Origin: Turritopsis dohrnii
Lineage: Eukaryota; Cnidaria; Hydrozoa; Anthoathecata; Oceaniidae
NCBI GenBank assembly: GCA_027922465.2
Contig: BQMF02000029.1
Coordinates: 310,001-374,000, forward strand
Reading direction: 5' to 3'
Length of the DNA stretch: 64,000 nucleotides
The notes below the pieces were generated by a model. That model searched no databases. It saw only the letters and a list, made by a program, of their open reading frames with translations, and had not been told where the DNA came from. The translations under genes were made by a program, and so were the position numbers. This document shows, piece by piece, positions 47,160 to 61,000 of the stretch. Each line of letters starts with the position of its first letter. Positions within the stretch are counted from its first letter, which is position 1.

Positions 47160-47390
47160 ACATGCACGATTATTCATCAATTGTTAAGTAGCTTAGTAAC
47201 GAAGTGGTTGCTCCGAGAGAATAATTTCGATTGCAGGTCTATAAAAAGCGATGAAGCACATCCGAAGTAAGGACTTCGAAGCATACATATGCATCACGAT
47301 CATTAATATTTCAGATAGACACAATAATTCATCACTTCTTAAGTAGCTAAGTAACGAAGTGGTTGCTAGGAGAGAATAATTATTGTTTCC
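47160..47390. repeat. Direct repeat pair (about 60 bp) flanking the exon fragment
   Basis: Copy 1 (47165-47232) and copy 2 (47320-47385) share TTAAGTAGCT(T/A)AGTAACGAAG, then TGGTTGCT and GAGAGAATAAT. Each is preceded by ATTAATATTTCA(C/G)AT. The polycystin exon fragment lies between them. Confidence 0.8.
47219..47290 (+). pseudogene. Decayed fragment of a polycystin channel exon
   Basis: GATTGCAGGTCTATAAAAAG and CGATGAAGCACATCCG... TTCGAAGCATACAT match gene A exon 34 at 44955-45015 (GATTGCGGGTCTATACAAAG, CCATTAAGCACAGCCG... TTTAAAGCATATAT) at roughly four of five bases. Translation would be AGL-stop-KAMKHIRSKDFEAYI against AGLYKAIKHSRRKGFKAYI. An in-frame stop makes it dead. Either a third paralogue once lay here or a stray exon piece was copied. 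Confidence 0.78.
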
Positions 47391-48639
47391 TTATTTTATT
47401 TCGTCATATGCTTGTATGTAAACAGCGTCCAATTTTGTCATATTTATGCCCGCGAATAGTTGATGAATTACCTTATTGAAAATTAAAATAAACTTTATTA
47501 GAATCATATCTTCTAAGGATCGTGTCCTCGTTCCTCGTTCAAGAAAAAAGTTATCCGTTTTAGAAAGGGGCCTGTTTTTCAATTCCAAAATCTGTCGGAC
47601 GTGCGTTCGATACTTTAATGTCAAACTAAATTTGATTGGGTTGTAAAAACAAAAAGAGACTTTTATCAGCTGAGAGGTATAGATAAAATACTTGAATCAA
47701 AAACTAGAACTAGAATTGCGTATAGGTAATGAAAAGCTTAAAAACAAACGGAAAGTCGATTTGTGCGCTGACAATCACTCCACGCATATTTTTTTCATTC
47801 GGAAAGAAACGTTTTCTACTACTTTGGGAAAACAAATGAACGCAGCAATTCTAGAATAGTCTGAGGCTTCACTAATGATCGTAACTGGGTGCTTCATGAT
47901 CTTTCCATCTTCATGTAGTATCCACATACAATGAAAATGCTAAAACTGCTGTGGTCAAAATAAGCACTTTGAACTTCATCTTGATCTCGATTCATATAGT
48001 TTTCACTATAATCGCATTGGATGTGAGTGCCTCGCCATCTTTTAAACTTGATTTTTGTTGATTGTATTTTGCTACCTCTCTGTCAATGGATGTGCTTTTT
48101 AAGTTCATAAATAACGATCGAACGAACGTACGAACAGTACAAATTAGGATTCTTTTTGTTTTATGAAGTAACCTTACCGTTGACATTTCTTGAATTGGGG
48201 TCTTCGTTATGATGAAAATCTCTCTCAGGTATCCTCAGGATTGGCTTGTACTGAGGTAAATTATTAATCATAGAGCGTATGTCCGACAGATTGAAATCAA
48301 TCAGTACCTTTGAAATTTTTTAAATAACATTGGGAAAAATTCATTTTTATCGGAAAGTTGAATGTTTCTTGAAAGTATAGGCAGCCTTGTTTGTAAAAAC
48401 GTATACCCAATTATAAGAAATCAAAAAAAGAAATTTTCGACGACAAGGTTGACCAATTACAAAACAGGTCCAATAAAGGCAAGAGTTTGACCAGTTTCAT
48501 TCCCAGACTACGCTAAAGAGACTCCAATACGGATGGAACGAGTCAAAAAATCTTTTCTGGACAGACGTTATCAATGAACTGTAGACCAAGATCTTTTTGT
48601 TGTTGTTGACGGTAGCTAAAAGTATAATGAATATTTTGA

Positions 48640-49056
48640 TTGCAGTTGCTTGCCAACCATCATAACATATTTTTCGTCATCATCGTCATCACCTTGACAT
48701 ACCTTGACATAACCCCAACAATGCTTGTCTCGAATATGGGACAGAGCAAATATACCTTCCAGCCTTTGAAACACAAAAAACAACCCAGTGGTTTAAACAA
48801 GGACCAAACGAAGCCACTTGATCAAATATTAGTTATTGCAGAGAACCTAAAGGCTGTTTTCCACTTTTTGAAAATTTTCCGTGGACAGAAGTGGAATGCT
48901 AGAGAAAAAACGTGGTTGGTTGTTTTAATCATTATTTTGTTCTTTCTGTTGCTGTCCACAGAAATAGTTCAATTTTTCGAACTATTCCCTTTGAAGCACG
49001 CAGTCCGAGAAGAGTTGCTTTCTGTGATATTCCATAAACCGATACCTAGACATTGA
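48640..49056 (+). CDS. Possible small single-pass membrane protein or terminal exon, unknown
   Basis: A 138-codon frame beginning beside a good acceptor (TTTTGATTGCAG|TTGC at 48646). It contains a charged, Lys-rich middle and one strong hydrophobic span (WLVVLIIILFFLLLSTEIV) followed by FELFPLKHAV. I recognise no family. It could be the last exon of an unseen gene or an open frame by chance. The part coding NKDQTKPLDQ to AENLKAV is duplicated at 49662-49845 with an insertion that breaks the frame. Confidence 0.3.
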   Translation: MQLLANHHNIFFVIIVITLTYLDITPTMLVSNMGQSKYTFQPLKHKKQPSGLNKDQTKPLDQILVIAENLKAVFHFLKIFRGQKWNAREKTWLVVLIIILFFLLLSTEIVQFFELFPLKHAVREELLSVIFHKPIPRH

Positions 49057-49661
49057 TGAACATTCCCATCGACAGAGAGAAAATTAACACGGTTTCAAAT
49101 CCCGATACACGATCTGGTTTTTTATGGAGGTACGCTAAACCTTCGTATATATATACATGATACGTTGAGAGACATTATAAGGCAAAATGTACAAAACGAT
49201 TGGATTTTAATTATTTGGAAGGGGAAAAAACGATTGAAATAAACTAGGTTTTTGTAGTAGTTCCTTTCAGTCCGCGGGAAATTTCCGAGAAGTGAAAAAT
49301 AGAAGTTGCTGCGAATCCCTTAATCAACCTTGGACCCAGTACGTCTGACTTAAATTGTGTCAAGGATTAGAATTTTAGGAATCTTATACACGTAAGGACT
49401 TCAAAAGCCTTTTGAGATTTGGCGGTTTAGAATAATGGCCCCGAAAATATAACCATCCACCCAAAATGACCTTTATGTCGTCGTTAACTTTAAAGTTAAA
49501 TGCAAACATATTGAATGTTAAGTCAAGTGACATCTACCAGTAAGTGTTTCAACTGAATCATTGAATTGTTGGTAAACAATGGTGTGTCGTAGATGATGAG
49601 ATGAAGTTTCATTCAGCAGGTACGGACACGATTCTTAAAATAAAGCCATCCGATATCAATA

Positions 49662-49845
49662 ACCCAGCAGTTTTTGAATGTTTGAACAAGGACCAAACGA
49701 AGTCACTTGTATAAGCTCCTTCGTGTCGTTGTTGCAATGAAAAAAGAATTTCTAAACTCGTGAATTAATTTGGAGTGATCAAATTTTAGTTATCGAGGAT
49801 TTGCAGAGAACCTAAAGGCAGTCCGCTGATATCAAGAAGTTTTTG
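49662..49845 (+). pseudogene. Broken partial duplicate of the 48640 frame
   Basis: AACAAGGACCAAACGAAG(T)CACTTG and, about 60 bases later, AAATTTTAGTTATCGAGGAT and GCAGAGAACCTAAAGGC correspond to 48797-48871. The extra bases and a stop disrupt the frame. Confidence 0.65.
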
Positions 49846-50629
49846 AAAGTTTTACATTCATCATATCTTCAATCTATTTCTTCAGATTTGTTGCCCTTCA
49901 GAAACTTACAACTTAAATCTGTTTGAATTTCAAAAAAAAACTGGAAATGTTTTCACTAAGAAGAAGTCCAAAAAAACATCAGTGAACACGGCATGATGAC
50001 GTCATAACGACGCATGTTGTGATGGCAACGTCACCATGTTAATGTTTTGACATTTTTGACATTCATCAGTTTTTTTGGTTTTTTTTCAGTTTTTAATTTG
50101 AAGATGCTATCAACAAACGATCGCCTATTGGAGGCAGTGGGACTAACATTTTACCAACCACTTCAGATATCACTGATATCTCTTTGATGTTTGTTTATTT
50201 GTGATACACAAATGGTTTCTAGTTAAATTATCGTAGTTAAGGTCTTATGCTCAATTGTACTGTGAGTAAATTTATTAATTTTTTTTTTCACATTCAGCCA
50301 CCTGTTCTTCAAGTTAATATTTACATTGACATTGCCCTGTTCCTGCTGTCTATGAATTTTATGAACCACTGTGTTGGACATACATATTTTATCTTTTACT
50401 TGTTCAAAGTATGCAAACGAAATCATGCTATTCAAAGAATAAGCAAAAAAATTTAGATTTGCATCAGACTTAGAGCAGGCCAAGTTTTTGACCCTTTCTT
50501 TTAAATTCTTGACAGCTTATTAGTTAACTTTGCAATCGATGATCTGAACATAAATTTTGTAGTTGTTTTTGTTACTGGCTCATTCAACAATCATCCATTC
50601 GCTTGTTTAACAATTAAAAAGAATTAACG

Positions 50630-52056
50630 ATGCTGACTAAGCAGATATTATTTTTTCCTCTCATTTTTATTGGTTTATATCAGGTAAGACTTGCTTTTTA
50701 TGTTTCTGTATGTCCTTAATCTTTTGTTGACTGTAGAGAAGAAAAAAAAAATGAAGAGAAAGATAAGAAATTTAAGTAAAAAAAGTATATCAAAAAGAAT
50801 CTTGAAACTAGTGCATATTAATGTTAAACGAAAAATGAACACGATGGAAGGATGGTTTTCAGAGAACTGTCGAACAATCTTTACAAGCATTATACATGCA
50901 CACATTTTTTATTACGTTATTGTTATTTTTCGAAATCCTCTTTTCGACCAATGGGAGTCGATAGTTATCTATCATTTTCCGTATTGGTTTCTACCAACTT
51001 TGTTCCCACGGTCTATTTGCTATTCTTTCTCTATCCATAAACATTTGGTTTATAATTATATATAAAGAGACGCAATAGACATTTCCCGAGTTTATTTTTT
51101 ATCAAGCTCCGCCTCGTTTTCGCAATGGTTAATATGGTAACGAAATGTCACGGGACTCATTTCAGTAATGTGCAATAAGTGTAATAATTGTGATAGTGTT
51201 AATGATTGAGGACAAGAGATTTGGTTGTCATAGTAACGCAATTGAAAACGAGGCGGAGTGTGATAAAAAATAAACTCGGGAAAGGTCTATAGATCATATG
51301 TACCAGCAAGGATACTTTCTGTCCATAATTTCTTCTTTTTTGCGTGTCCGAGCGCAGCAAAAAAACAAAAAAAAAATTAAATAAATAATTAAAATTAAAT
51401 AAAAATAAAATAAAAAACAATATCGTAAGTCACCACGTGGAATAATTTGAACATTCAATCCACTGAAATGAGAAATGGGACCAAGTGAAGGATAATTCTC
51501 GGAACTAGTGACAATAAAAAAAATTCACTTTCATTTTTTGCGAGAATTACAAGATAACTCGTCTTCTTTCCTCTTGACGCATAGCTTAGTTTACCTGAGA
51601 ACTTTTTTTATATCAAGTAAAAGAAAGTCAAAGCTCAGAAAAGAAGCTAGAGCCGGCTCTCTAGGAAATAAAGAAAACTTTTTGTTTTTCTTACTTCGCT
51701 CGGGACACAGGTCTTCTAGATGTATTTTAAAGAAACAACTATGTTTTGTCGGATCAAGTTAGATTGTGAAGGAAAATTTTCTAGCATCAGATAATTGTTG
51801 ATTTGTCTTTAGGTGAGTTAAAAAACTTCTCTGAAAGAAATTTCTTTCTATATAGTATTGTTAATTCAAACTGCTTTTTGTCCTATGTGATTGTGTCCTG
51901 TACCGTCCTGTGTTCTGTATTGGCATATAAGGTGGCCTGTGTGTCTAACAGAACCATATGGCCATGTGAGATTGTTGTTGGTAGATTTTAATATGCCATA
52001 ATGTTGCATGAGATTAATATTTTGGTTTTATTTTTAGGTTAAAAGTATTTATGGAG
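50630..52056 (+). other. Gene B signal peptide exon and 19-nt microexon
   Basis: Exon 1 reads MLTKQILFFPLIFIGLYQ and stops at a GTAAGA donor (phase 0). A 19-base microexon (VKSIYG plus one base) brings the phase to 1, as required by the WSC exon at 52179. Gene A uses the same 0-then-1 phase plan with a 37-base exon 2. The microexon is the least certain exon, but without it the WSC exon is out of frame. Confidence 0.7.
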
Positions 52057-55000
52057 GTAATACGAATTTATGTTTGTTTGTTTTTTTTGTGTAATTGATC
52101 AAATAAATGATGAAGTCAAGAGAAACTATGGAGGCGTATTGTTTGTTTAGAAAAGAAATTTACTTTGTTTATTTCTAGCTGATGTGTTAGAAAGAATTAA
52201 TACCATGACAGTCTATGATAATGGTACCACAGTTCGAACACTTGGCGTATTTGGCGGTGGGTATGATGCTGAAAAGTGTGTTATGTTTTGCGGTTGTAGC
52301 TCATATAGCTTTGCTGGACATGATGGTGATGCCTGCTGGTGTGGAAATCAAGCTGGTGTAGCTTGTGATAGTGAACCAGACTGCATAGATGTTAGTATAT
52401 TTATTGCTATAATTTTCAAAGAGATTCTAGTAACAACTGTAATTGAAGCTTTGTTCTGTGCAAAATTGGTCATTTTAACAAAGCACTCTAGAATGAGAAG
52501 AAATTAAGGGAATAGTTTTGGGATCACTTTTCATTTATTTTATCTTATTTTGTTATTATTCAGTGGCGTAACTGGGGGGGTGCGTTGGGTGCGATCGCAC
52601 CGCCCTCTGATTAAGCTTGCCCTTTTTTCTGACCAAGTAATATTTCATACGATATTCTTTTCACTAAAGTTATATAAATCATTACTTTAAGAGCGGAAAC
52701 TTTCGCGATTTTTGCCTTTTTTCGCGAAATTCAAAAAAAATTTCTTTATTCATTGTCATTCACGAAAGTTTTTTTCTCCCGAAAGTAAAGTTTTTGGAGG
52801 ATTCGCGACAGTTTTATCAGTAAAATTTATTTTAAAACTGTCATTAGCGAAATTTAAATTCGCGAAATTTCGTGATTTTCCATCCTTGCGAAACTTTCTG
52901 CCCTTAAATTAATTATTTGTCAACAAAGTTGCAAAAAATAGCTTTGTGCATTTGTTATTATGGCATGAAGTGTGCTATTGCTTTAATATTGCCCAAATTT
53001 GTGAAAAACGCACCTACCCTAAGTTTAACTCAGTTACGCCACTGTTATTATTATTGTTATTATTTGAGTTCTTCACGTCACTTTTCCCTATGACGTATCC
53101 AGAAACTATAGCATCAGGTCAAGATTTGGTACTCATTAAAATCATTTCAATTGATCAGATTTTGTTTACAGATTTATAGGAAATGAGTTTAAAATTAAAT
53201 TGCATTTAATGGTATTAATTTTACCTATCTAATGCACTATCTAATGCACTATCTAATGCACTATCTAATGCACACCTATTTTGAGTATGAAAAAGTTGCA
53301 AAGTCTGCCTAGTAATAAAAATTGAAACAAACCATTTATCACATACTTTTTTCACCTTTTATTTTTTTTTTCATTACAAATTGATCTTATTAAAAATAAA
53401 AATTTTATAGAAATATGACGCTGGAGGTGTAACATCTTCGTTTGCAACACTTCCACCGCTTGATGTCAAGGTTTTTGAAGATGTACAACTTGATATTTCT
53501 GAAGTGGCAGGTGTCAGTACATACGGTGTCGTCATAGATGAGAAGTTACAAGAATCTGACACGAACCAACCTACCTTAAATTTCGCCAAAGTAGGATTGA
53601 ACAGGCTCAGCATTGAACCTGGAGGTAAGAATATGTGACAATAGTTTTCGACAATCGTTTAATTGATTCTGCTGAATAACATTTTACACTGAATTTTAAT
53701 ATATGTTTATTTAATTTTCAGTATTGGTATTAGGAATGAAAAGAATTAGAATGTTTGATTTGCTCAGTTGCATTGGCAGATCCATTTTTTTCAATCTTTA
53801 ATGATTTTTGTCAGTAACCACTTTTACAACCGATTTTGTCTTAGCATTTGTTGGTTGCCAAAGTGAAGCCTTGTTAATAAACGTGTATGCTGAACCCAAC
53901 ATCACTCTACAATGTGATGATTATGTACACGATGGCAACGAGACTTTCTGTCATGTTGCCTTGTATGGAACTAACTTGACGAGTCTGAAATGGCTTGCTG
54001 ATGGCGTTGAAGTGGACAACATAGCTAATCCGGAAGGTCAGAACATTTCTCAAGATACCAAATCCAACATGACCTTCTTTATGAGTTTGTAGCTGGAGTT
54101 TGTAGTAAGACAGATAAATGTAAATGTTAAGATGATTTTCCTTTCTTGTAGATGGTTATTACACCAGTATAGGATCTCGAATGGAAACAAATCGATATGA
54201 AGATTATTGGGAATCTTACGATTGGGATATTTACAACGAGGGCTCTTATGCATACATAAATATCCAGAATGAAGTTCAGGAAACAGGGAAGCTTAAAGCT
54301 TTTGAAGCGTATGTTACAAGAGTCAATAAAACAACTGCTGAAACATCCTGCATAAGATTTATGGTAAAATTTTGTTTTTATTTGTTCATAAGTTAAATAA
54401 TTAAAAAGATTTTTTGGTTACAGGACGGACACTTCGGTGTACAAGTTATAAGGTATAGGTGTATTGGTTTCACCACATTATGCAATCTTGGACTATAAAA
54501 ATGAAATTCATATAAAGTCTTTTAACAAAATTGTTATGCTTTTGATGATGATGATGATGACAATGTTTGATGTTTTTATTATTATCCACTAGGTTCTGAA
54601 ACCATTTTGTAACCTAGCATCTTCTGAAGGTCGATACTGCACTCGAGAAAGAGTTTGTGGAGAAGCGGCCAAAACAACATGTGATGATGGTCTCACAGAA
54701 GAAGAAGATCCAACAGACTATTCCGCTTATTTTTCTGATGGGACAGATACCGTTTGGTGTATGGACGTAGATCGATATACCAATACAGGAAACTTTACTT
54801 ACCCGCCTTTGTATGAATTCGATGTACCAAAAACACATTACAAGATTGAATATATTTTTGTGGCTCACGCAAAGCAAACAGGTCGGAATACATAAACAAT
54901 GTTTATAATTTCTGATGATATATATTATTTTATTATTCAGGATCGCCCCTCACAAGCCCAACTTCCTATTCTAACTGGCACTACGAAAGGGGGTTACTTT

Positions 55001-58000
55001 CCCATTTCAGCTGACGTTCAATCACAATTCGGCACCTTTCTTTCTAAACAATCCCTCACCCAATCCTGTTGACTTCAAGACATCCAAAGACGTGGCATTA
55101 CCACCATGGACGGGACTGGTAGAATTTCTTGTTCGTCCAGAGAGGGACTTGAACTCGTAGCAGCAGTGCCATCCAAACATATTACCATTATGCCACTGCT
55201 CCTTAATATAGTTTAAAAATGTTGGAAATCAAAATTGATTTAGAGTTAAACAGTGTATAAACCAAAGTAAACCAAGGTAATTTTTGTATCAAAGTCACTT
55301 AAATTTTTTTTCATAGGAACAAATGTATTTCCTGTTCCTGAAGGGGAGGAGTTCACTGTTGAACCTGGTCATGTAATTGGCTGGGCAGCATGTGGAACTG
55401 ATCCAGCAGATATAGCTTATTATCCTATCGATCCTGTTTACGAAGAGATGTACAGTGAATATGAATTTAAATTTGTGGAGGACCTTACTGTTGGTGGAAT
55501 ATTTGATAAAGATAATGTCGATGCCTCTATATCTCATTATGAACACATGGTTCGTGCCTATATTGAAACACCAACAACTTATGTTGAACCAATACCTGGT
55601 AGGTATATTAACATGCAAATTGTCTGTACAAGGAAATTTCAAACTTTCCAATATGTGCTTTTGAATGTTTTGATTAATAATCTTTTTATAGTTACTGGAA
55701 CACCAGGTACTGTCATTGAGTACAGTGTTGAGCTGACTTCACCTTATGGTAGCCTTTCCACTGCAACATACTCAACGATGATAACAGAAGACGTTGTTGG
55801 TTTGGAAATCATAGCAGAAGATGAATGCCTGGCTCTCTCCTCTTTTGAGATTGCTTTCCAAATAGCAGAAGGATATGATGTTCAGTATGTACCGTGTTTA
55901 TCTTATATGATTGAAAAACAAAATGTGTATCATGAAATAAGGGTAATTCTGAGATATCTTAGTTCTTTTTTATTGGTGAAAAAACACGGTATGGCATGTT
56001 GCATAAGTTAGAATATACATTAATAGGTATATCTCAGGTATAGTTGAATGGAAAGGTGTTCCTCATCTTGATAGATATATTATATCAGCCTAAATGTCCG
56101 AACTATCAAATGTTTTGTTTCAATCGACAATCATATAAATAGTTTGTATATTTTTAATACATAATGCTTACTCAAGTATACTGATTTTAGATACTGTGTT
56201 AATTGGGGAGATGATGAACTTGAAGAAGGTTGCATGGAGACGACATCATCCGACAGGATATCGCATATTTATAAGCAGACTGGCACCTATGAAATCTTTG
56301 TAAAGGCATTCACACCACTTTCTGAACTTAATACTACAACAACAATCAGTGTTTTGGGACAAGTTATTGGCATTGACTTCCATAACATTGATGAACCAAT
56401 TCGTCCAACGATTACTAATGAGCTGATGCAATTTGAATTATTAATCCAAGGTTCAGGAGAAGGGGAAGTGGATGTTTCCCTTACAAATTCCAATGGAAGT
56501 AAAGAACTACTTGAATACAATGTAACTATGACTAAGTATTTATTCTTTCTGGTTGAAAAAGCTTTTGATATGCCTGAGGACATCCTCTGTAGTGTATATC
56601 TCAACAATTCGTTTGGTAACTCCAGTGCAGCCACATATGGATCAGTAGAAGATATTATTGAGGAGTTTGAAGTAGAAGCAAATTATAATCTCACCAGTGC
56701 AACATTAAATCAGTCGTATTTCAAAATTTATGAGCATCAGGGAACAAATGTCAGTTACATTTGGTTTTGGGATGAGGTCAACTATGACCATTTAACATAT
56801 GTGAGAGATATCAATCACACTTTCACATCATTTGGAAATAAGACCATTAATATCACAGCTTATAATCAAGTAAGTGAATACAATATAAGCATTACCCACG
56901 AAGTTCAAGATACAATTTTTGGATTAGAACTGATTGGAGAGACCCATATTTTCACAGAATTTACTAAACCAAGTATCATCTTGTTTAAATTGAATGAAGG
57001 GACTGGAGTTGAATGCTGGATCAATTACAACACTACTGATGCTCTACTTTCTCCTGTTGCTGCTGATATGGATATTGTAAACGACTCCTCATACTTAATA
57101 GCATATGGAAATTACACTTATTTGGAAAAGGGGATCTACAATGTAAGTGTGTATTGTGAAAATGATGTCAGTAACATCAGTTTATCACATTTGATGCCTG
57201 TTGAAGACAAAATTACAGATTTCGTAACAGAATTTCGACAGAATTATGAAGGGGATCTGCAATATGAGAATGATGGATTTTATGATTGGGTGGAGGTCAA
57301 TGAAACAGTTAACATAACAGTATCCGTCAGTAATGAAGGTGAAGTGTGGTTTGTTTATGATGCTGGTGATGGTCGGCCAAATGTGACAACCACAAATCGT
57401 TCATACACATTTAGTTACCCTGAATGGAGTGACAAATTGTATGTTATGGTAATAACTGCTTTCAATCGAGTTGACAGAGTTAACCATACAAATTATACAT
57501 GGGTTCCTCGACCAGTAGAAAACATGACTGGATTCCATATTTTGCATGAACCTGAAAATTCGACAGAGAAAATGGAGTTGAATCTGATGATTGAAACTGG
57601 TGACTTTTTTAATTGTACATGGGATTTTGGAGACGGTTCACCAACTGAATTAGTTACTTATGACATGTATCTCGAAAACCAAGCTATAGTATTGCACCAG
57701 TTTGCTGCTGATGAAAATCTGATGTTGCCTGGAATGTACAATGTATCTGCAAATTGCTCCAACCGTTTGTATACAGATAACGCCAGCGCGATTGTAAAAT
57801 CCTATAACCCTGTTTCAAATTTTCTGGTTGATTTCTATTCCGAATGTGAAGGCAAAAATAGAACAGGGGGATTTGGTCTTCGTGGTGACTTGTTTCCAAT
57901 AGACTGTGATGTCATTTTTGTTATAAGTGAACAGCTAGGAACAAATGTTTCTTATTTATTTGATTTTGGTTATATCAATGAAACAACTGGGGAAATGGTA

Positions 58001-61000
58001 ACATCCTTGGAATATGATCCTACTAAGCCACTTGAAGAAGCAAAACATCGGTTCGAACTTACTTTGAAGCCAAAGGATGATTTGGTAAAGATGGTGGTCA
58101 AAATAACAGCTGAGAATAATGTCAGTTCTTTGGAGCAAGTATTTGATATCAATTTAATTACACCTCTCCCTGATAATATTACTATTGAAGATGATGGCAA
58201 CGATGTTATTATTGGTTTCCCAGCAAATATTAGCTTCATGATACCTAGCATGGGATACGAGGCTTGTTTTGAATTGGACATGGGAGATGGAACTTCGCCA
58301 TTTGTATTTGGACATGAAAGCTGTGGTGGCAAAGAAGAATACTCGTTTCATCGGTTTTTGGCAGATGTTAAAATTGTGCCAATGAAAAAAATCTTAGTCT
58401 TACAATACCATTATTCTAAAGAAGATATGTATACAGTAACAATTAAAGGTTCTAACTTGGTTTCAGAAATGACCATGGAGTTTGATGTAAAGGTAACTGA
58501 CTATCCATGCTTCCCTCCCGATATGCGATGGGCAAGTGCTATGGCAACAGAATGGGAAGATGCCGAAACAGCTGCTCCCCTGAAAAAGTGTTTACGCCAC
58601 GTCATTCTGACGAAAGGTTTGCCTGTTTGTCAGAAGCCTAACGCCACCATCAAAAGAGTATGGGGACTCAATAGAATTGATAGTGAACACAACGTAATTG
58701 AAAGTTTTGATATCCCTGGTTAGTAAATTATTTGTCATTTCTATTCATCCAACAGGTGATAATGTTTTGGATTTATGAATGAGAGGTAGAAAGAAAATTG
58801 CTTTCTTTTTGCTAGCTTTCAGTTGAAATCAATAATAATATTTTTTTTAATAATTTTTTGTTACCTTTAAAATTCAGAAATAACATTGGAGAACTCTCTT
58901 AATTTATTTTGTAAACGTTTTAATTAGAGGTATGGTAAAAAAATTCGAAAAAGAAGAGAAAATTACTAGATAACATTAAAAGACATGCAAAATGATTGAC
59001 TTCCAAGTTTTGTTTTGACTAGAATGCAACTTATATCGCTTCAGTGTAGATCTTTAAACTTTTCATTAACATTTTACAGAGGGAGTAACCAGATATGTGA
59101 TTGATTCGAAAACACTTCCCTATGGCATTTACCATATCCAGTTAAATGCAACTATGTATGAAAATGCAACTGATACTGAAGTACCAGAGACATTAACTGT
59201 ACTAAATGGTTGGTTTGCAATTGAAAGCTGTCCTTTGCATCCAGCAATTGCTGGAGGAACAGGGATGGCAGTTGGATCAGAAGGTAAGACTTTACAAGAT
59301 CTAGAAAGGCAATTTCAAAATATCTCTCAATAGCACGTAAAATTCATAATGAGAACTTCTTGGTTAGTAAACTTTAAGCATCCTAATTATCTTCTGTACT
59401 TACCTTTGCATTTTTTGCTTGACTTTTGAAGATTCCTTATAAATCTTATTCTCTAAAATGCGACATACTAACTGAATCCATGTTTTGCAAATAAAATTTA
59501 TGCATGAAATTATACCTAATTCAGTTATTGAGAGATACTCGCTGTTACTTGATTCATTTCTTAACTATATTACTTATAACATTTTTCCTGATTTTTTCAG
59601 TAAAACATAATATGTAAAACTTTGGAAAGATCATTGCTTGATGAAAAAATAAGTACTTATGAAATGTATACAGTCTTTATACAGTCTTTCGCATAATGTA
59701 TTTTTTGTAGAAAATGGAAAATAGAAGAAGATAAAATCGAAAAAATAAGTAATGATTATAGAAGTCTCAAGGGACAGAATTAATCAATCAGTTAAATTTG
59801 AGATTAGCATCAATATCAAAAGTGCAACAACTTTAGGGCTTCAAGTTTTAAGAAGGGATAAAGTTTCAACAGTTATATAAGTCATTGAGTTAAATATTCT
59901 TATCTAATTGACTGTTATTGTGTTGTCATCAGAATTAGTTATTGCAATACAAATACTTTTTTTCCCATTTCAGGCCAGCTCAATCTTGATGCTTCAATCA
60001 GTTATGATCCAGATCGACCAGATGGAACCGATATGGGTTTAAGTTATGATTGGTACTGCAAGAAAAAAGAGGAAGAGTTTCTTTCTCTAGAAGAAATGGA
60101 TTCAGCAAGCATAAGTTTACCTCCAAGTCCTTCACCTGAGGGACCAGGTTGTTTTGGAACTGGAGTCGGTCATCTTTCTCAAGGTATAAAAAACCACTGT
60201 TTTAAAACCTTGATGAAAAGCGATAATTGTGACAGTCAATATGTAGAGATGTCTTTATTATCCAATATGTAACTTTTAAACTGTTAGGATGTAATGAAGT
60301 ATTTTGATGTTGCTTAAGTGTTTAGGTCTTTGTGTTTAAATAATTTTTTTTTCATTGGATCTGTTTCAGATTTGTTTGGACCGATCTTAACTGTAGATAA
60401 AACGTTTATGTCACAAGGAAGTTTTAACATATGGATGAAAATTTCACAAGCTGGACGTGCAGACTTTGGTTTATTAAAATATGATCTTAAGATCTTGGCA
60501 GAAGAACCACCAATTGTAAATATTTTGTATGTATCACCAGTTTTGCGTTTTATCATAAAAATGTATCTGCAGCCAATGTTCTATAATGAATGTGTATATT
60601 GCATTTTCATAATTTTCAGATGCAAGTTAAATTGTATGGTAAAAAAGAATCCAACACAAAAAACATCTTTACTTGCTGAGTGTGTAAACTGTGGTGTGAA
60701 GCAAGCCACGTATAAATGGGAAATGTGGGCTCGACTTGAAACCGATGTAGATGGTCCCTTCAAAGATGTTACTCACAATTTGTCAATGTGTGCTTCAACA
60801 GATATTGAGTCTGAAAAGAATCTGGTAATGCCAGAATATAGACTTGGCACTGTCCAATGTTTACATTATGGTGAGTGAATTCATAAGTACTTGCTTGAGT
60901 AGGAGACTTACATGTTTGACGTAAAACTTTTCCGATTTTTTCAGGCTTTGAATATCTGGTGAAACTTAAAACTTATTGGGGAAATGACACTGAAAATCAG

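Larger units (their letters stand above)
46723..50629. other. Spacer between the two polycystin-1-like genes
   Basis: 3.9 kb that holds a decayed polycystin channel-exon fragment (47219-47290), a direct repeat pair at about 47160-47390, a possible membrane-protein ORF (48640-49056) and a partial duplicate of that ORF (49662-49845). No complete gene is supported. The features suggest a history of local duplication and decay. Confidence 0.6.

Noticed and set aside
50691..51065. 124-codon plus-strand ORF after gene B exon 1
   Set aside because: It overlaps intron 1 and a MITE edge, is rich in homopolymers, and shows no family similarity.
53225..53272. CRISPR-like array
   Set aside because: Units are only 12 bp with no spacers; a simple tandem repeat in eukaryotic intron DNA.
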